Assembly (NCBI GenBank): GCA_019420345.1
Contig: JAHZHI010000044.1
Span: 1 to 5,379, forward strand
DNA length: 5,379 nt
Reading direction: 5' to 3'
Source: Peptococcaceae bacterium
GTDB lineage: Bacteria; Bacillota; Peptococcia; Peptococcales; Peptococcaceae
Shown here: piece after piece, positions 5,324 to 5,379 of the stretch
How the letters are laid out: each line of letters starts with the position of its first letter
Position numbering within the stretch: position 1 is the first letter of the stretch
Notes under the pieces: model-generated
Seen by the model: the letters and a program-made list of their open reading frames with translations, nothing else
Databases searched by the model: none
Told to the model about the DNA's origin: nothing
Made by a program: the position numbers and the translations under genes

Positions 5324-5379
5324 ACATGGCGAATTTACAATCTAAGTGCAACAAAAAATGACTCATAGAACTTCTGGTA
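5324..5379. other. Unassigned right edge, possibly the border of an insertion sequence
   Basis: There is no coding potential in these 56 bases. Read on the minus strand, the segment at 5338-5352 gives GTTGCACTTAGATTG, which resembles from memory the GTTGCAC-type ends of some IS30-family elements in Bacillota. A short dyad AGAAcTTCT lies at 5367-5375. The window ends before this can be decided. Confidence 0.2.

Overview
The window looks like chromosomal DNA from a Gram-positive-type, probably anaerobic member of the Bacillota (Firmicutes), of moderate GC content. The evidence is strong purine-rich ribosome binding sites, near-consensus sigma-A promoters with 17-base spacers, a TTG start, compact hairpin-plus-T terminators, a Firmicute-style KD-rich lipoprotein and a NiaR-type 3H regulator. 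I cannot name a genus; a Negativicutes or Peptococcaceae relative would fit.

Layout, left to right. Two genes lie on the minus strand: a secreted lipoprotein (85-1260) and, upstream of it, a NiaR/YrxA-type NAD-precursor-responsive repressor (1404-1913). The lipoprotein gene has its own promoter, and I see no terminator between the two. A 180-base divergent region (1914-2093) holds a promoter for each direction. On the plus strand follow an ion/anion permease of the CitMHS/ArsB-NhaD superfamily (2094-3224, TTG start), a stand-alone EIIC-like membrane protein of the PTS_EIIC_2/PfoR type (3369-4463), and a small stand-alone siroheme/4Fe-4S sulfite/nitrite reductase-type protein (4617-5270). Each plus-strand gene has its own promoter and its own hairpin terminator, so these are three single-gene transcription units and not an operon. 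No interval above 300 bases lacks a gene.

The most interesting signal is a perfect 9-base-arm inverted repeat at 3318-3337, just downstream of a consensus promoter for the EIIC-like gene. It is placed as a repressor operator would be, and the only DNA-binding regulator encoded here is NiaR. The working hypothesis is that NiaR, sensing nicotinate or a related NAD precursor, controls the EIIC-like protein, which could then be a vitamin-precursor transporter and not a sugar PTS component. This is inference from position and symmetry. The lipoprotein and the siroheme protein show no clear functional link to it. No CRISPR array, tRNA, rRNA or complete mobile element is visible; the last ~50 bases may be the edge of an insertion sequence, but the support is weak.
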